Shown in pieces: positions 61,964 to 64,000 of a DNA stretch of 64,000 bases (the first letter of the stretch is position 1; each line of letters begins with the position of its first letter). The DNA is taken from contig JADJAC010000011.1 of NCBI GenBank assembly GCA_016704425.1, positions 868,001 through 932,000 on the forward strand, in the 5' to 3' direction. Source of the stretch: Sphingomonadales bacterium (GTDB lineage: Bacteria > Pseudomonadota > Alphaproteobacteria > Sphingomonadales > Sphingomonadaceae). Made by a program: the position numbers and the translations under genes. The notes under the pieces are model-generated. The model saw only the letters and a program-made list of their open reading frames with translations. It had not been told where the DNA came from and did no database searches.

Positions 61964-62929
61964 TTATGGGCAGCCCTCAGGCGTATACGGGACCGTGTAG
62001 GTCGTAACCCCGGAACTCATCGTGTTAAAAATGGTTTGTTGCCGATATCTAACTGCACAATCTCTGCCGCCGCCAAATTTGGCTTGAGCCGAATCATTGC
62101 TGGCACTTTGCGCCGGTGTGGCTGATTTCGGCATGATCGCGTCCAGATCGGTCGGCAGTGCTGCCGCGAGCCGGGCCGGGGGTGGGGCGCCGGCGTTGCG
62201 GAACTCCATCGAGTAATCATATTGTTCAAGGCTCGTGACGATCAGTAGCGGGGCGATCTCCGACACTTTGGGGATATTCCCGGCTATGAAGATCACGGAG
62301 CCATATTCACCGACGCACCGGGCAAAGGCCAGGGCACAGCCTGTCACCAGGGCGGGCGCAATTTCCGGGAAGATGACGCGGGAAAAGACTTGCCACCGGG
62401 TTGCTCCCAGGCTCGCCGCAGCTTCTTCAAACCCCCGATCAAGGTCGCCGAGTACCGGCTCGACTGCACGAACGATGAAGGGCAGGCCAATGAAGATCAG
62501 CGCAACCACAATGCCCTGCGGTTGATAGGCGATCTTGATGCCAAGCGGCTCAAGCCAGATCCCGATCCACCCTGTGTTTGCATAGATGGCCGTCAATGCA
62601 ATACCGGCAACAGCCGTTGGCAAGGCAAAAGGCAAATCGACTGCGGCGGAGAGCATGCGCCGTCCCGGAAAATCGAAGCGCACCAGAACCCAGGCCACCA
62701 GCAGGCCAAAAACCGCGTTGATCAGCGTTGCCAAAGCGGCAGCCCCGAAGGTGACACGATAGGCAGCCATCGCGCGGCTCGAAAATCCGACCGTCAGGAA
62801 ATGTTGCCATCCGTCGCCAAAGCTGCGGATGAACACGGCCGCGACCGGGATGATGACAATGAGGCTGACCCAGAACAGGGTCAGCCCCAAAGATAGCCCG
62901 AATCCGGGAAGGGCAGAACGTCGCGTCAT
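61964..62929 (-). CDS. cysT: Sulfate/thiosulfate ABC permease CysT, C-terminus replaced by unrelated sequence
   Basis: 321 residues. The first 240 are a normal CysT permease with about five membrane helices, the domain pattern AVAGIALTAIYANTGWIGIW and the EAA-loop EEAAASLGATRWQVFSRVIF, ending at LLIVTSLEQYDYS. From about base 62209 to the stop the 81 residues (MEFRNAGAPPPARLAAALPT and then a hydrophilic part with GVTTYTVPYTPEGCP) have no relation to the family; the last helix is missing. The cysW and cysA genes expected downstream are absent. Deletion with in-frame fusion to another gene end is the simplest reading, so the product may be inactive. Confidence 0.75.
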   Translation of the reverse strand: MTRRSALPGFGLSLGLTLFWVSLIVIIPVAAVFIRSFGDGWQHFLTVGFSSRAMAAYRVTFGAAALATLINAVFGLLVAWVLVRFDFPGRRMLSAAVDLPFALPTAVAGIALTAIYANTGWIGIWLEPLGIKIAYQPQGIVVALIFIGLPFIVRAVEPVLGDLDRGFEEAAASLGATRWQVFSRVIFPEIAPALVTGCALAFARCVGEYGSVIFIAGNIPKVSEIAPLLIVTSLEQYDYSMEFRNAGAPPPARLAAALPTDLDAIMPKSATPAQSASNDSAQAKFGGGRDCAVRYRQQTIFNTMSSGVTTYTVPYTPEGCP

Positions 62930-62960
62930 GAGAAGATTCCCGATTTACCCACGCCGACCA

Positions 62961-64000
62961 TCAGAAATCGAACTGGAGCCGCGTGGCAAAGGCATCACCC
63001 TTGGCCGTCGTCCCATTCACCAAAACCGGTGCCACGACCAAGGGCGAGTTTGTACCCTTGAAGCGGATATAATTGAACAGGATTTTTGTATTTGGGTTGA
63101 GATACCAGTTCAATGCGCCGGTCACGCTGGTTGCCTTGCGTTTGAGGGCGGAGAGGTTCTTGTCAGTCAGGTTCAACGTATCGTAGCGAAGCGCAACTTC
63201 AAATGCGCCAAGATCACCTGTCGCAGGATTGAAATTCTTGAACGGCTTGAACCTGTCAACAACGCCATTCTTGACCGCACGCGCCTCGCCGGTGATCGAC
63301 CAGGTGCCGAACACGTTGAAGCCTTCAAAACTCACATTGGGCGCTGTGCCAAACCGATCAAGCGACAGGTGGCCATATTCGCCCTGCACAGAGAATGGAC
63401 CGCGAATGAGCAAGGCCTCGGCGCCAAGGAAGTCGGCATCCTTGACCCCCGTCGATGGGCCGTTTGCGGGATTGGTGCCCGCAATCGCTGCGGAAATGAT
63501 CCTGCCGTCATCGATCCGGACATTGGGCCGTTCACTAACGGTCAGCGAGTTGCCCGGGAAGTTCGTTGCATGGAATGCTGATAGCCCAAGGTGAACGACC
63601 TTTCCCGTATCGAGGATCGGATCCCATGTGATGCGACCATTGATGCCATAGCCCTCGTCAGGGGTCGTTGCATTGCGCAGGACAGATTCGCTCGATCCGA
63701 ACAGGCCGAAGGCGGCGTTGAGCTTGTCGGTCTGGTAGGCAAGGCTGAGGCCGACACGCCGTTCGGCACCGACCGCGCCAAAGGCGTTGCTCGCCATGCC
63801 GCGTTCGAGGAAAGTATTCGCCGAATCCGAAGTGTTGGCTTCCAGTCCATAGGGCGCCTTATGCTGACCCGCTGTGACCGACCATTTCGGGTTTAACGCA
63901 TAGGTTACATAGGCATCCAGCAATGTGACCGAATTCTTCACCAGCTCGGCCTCGATACGCCATTTGAAATTCTTGTATGCTGTGCCTTCAAAGCCGAAGC
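62961..64000 (-). CDS. OprO/OprP-type porin (partial, N-terminus off the right edge)
   Basis: The frame is open from the stop at 62961 to the window end, over 346 codons, and the residues before the internal GTG at 63941 (KNFKWRIEAEL) belong to the same protein. The sequence has beta-barrel strands of the phosphate-selective porin family, with VTAGQHKAPYGLEANTSDSA, RVGLSLAYQTDKLNAAFGLF and FEVALRYDTLNLTDKNLSAL, and ends in a terminal Phe (TRLQFDF). Such porins take up phosphate or other anions; next to cysT it may serve sulfate uptake. It is 31 bp upstream of cysT on the same strand. Confidence 0.9.
   Translation of the reverse strand, partial: FGFEGTAYKNFKWRIEAELVKNSVTLLDAYVTYALNPKWSVTAGQHKAPYGLEANTSDSANTFLERGMASNAFGAVGAERRVGLSLAYQTDKLNAAFGLFGSSESVLRNATTPDEGYGINGRITWDPILDTGKVVHLGLSAFHATNFPGNSLTVSERPNVRIDDGRIISAAIAGTNPANGPSTGVKDADFLGAEALLIRGPFSVQGEYGHLSLDRFGTAPNVSFEGFNVFGTWSITGEARAVKNGVVDRFKPFKNFNPATGDLGAFEVALRYDTLNLTDKNLSALKRKATSVTGALNWYLNPNTKILFNYIRFKGTNSPLVVAPVLVNGTTAKGDAFATRLQFDF

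Noticed and set aside
1..64000. CRISPR arrays, tRNA or rRNA genes
   Set aside because: No regularly spaced repeats, no T-loop or anticodon-arm patterns and no rRNA-like blocks were noticed on either strand.

Overview
The window looks like chromosomal DNA of a GC-rich alphaproteobacterium, most likely of the order Sphingomonadales. The basis is the carotenoid genes crtY-crtI-crtB, a class A-like NDUFA12 complex I subunit gene, an Aat transferase, a Tad/Cpa pilus locus of the Caulobacter type, several TonB-receptor/porin genes and many 4-bp ATGA/GTGA gene overlaps. This is inference from gene content; no rRNA or tRNA gene is present to confirm it.

Region A (1-24.6 kb) is a catabolic island. 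It holds a fused 2-oxoacid (indolepyruvate-type):ferredoxin oxidoreductase that runs off the left edge, five acyl-CoA dehydrogenase genes (two of them arranged as alpha/beta-like pairs), four short-chain dehydrogenases, a GlcD-type FAD-linked 2-hydroxyacid dehydrogenase, a thiolase, EthD, glyoxalase and NTF2/SnoaL-like proteins, a flavin monooxygenase, a nitronate monooxygenase, and IclR and AraC regulators. No acyl-CoA ligase or enoyl-CoA hydratase is visible. One reading is that a 2-hydroxy acid is oxidised to a 2-oxo acid, decarboxylated by the ferredoxin oxidoreductase straight to an acyl-CoA, and then passed through beta-oxidation steps. The right part of this island is decaying: an NTF2-like gene is split into two halves by about 1.07 kb of unrecognised DNA.

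Region B (24.6-34.9 kb) has an SRAP-domain gene, a tightly overlapping crtI / LOG-family / crtB / DUF983 operon with crtY upstream, aat overlapping a DUF2155 gene tail-to-tail by 202 bp, the NDUFA12 subunit gene, a TonB-dependent receptor and an AlgH/YqgE protein. Region C (35-47.4 kb) is mostly housekeeping: peroxiredoxin, AMP nucleosidase, a small outer-membrane protein, an M2 dipeptidase, a TraB/GumN lipoprotein, glyQ-glyS and pyruvate phosphate dikinase, then a DUF1214/DUF1254 pair. glyS carries two in-frame copies of an 80-bp palindromic element.

Region D (47.4-54.5 kb) is a Tad/Cpa pilus operon (cpaA-cpaB-cpaC-cpaD-cpaE-tadB-tadC) in which the ATPase gene cpaF is missing from its expected place. 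Region E (54.6-64 kb) has a lysophospholipase-like hydrolase, an FAD oxidase, a 57-residue DUF1508 gene, rnhA-thrB, a ydbH-ynbE-ydbL operon, a cysT-like permease whose last part is replaced by unrelated sequence, and a porin that runs off the right edge.
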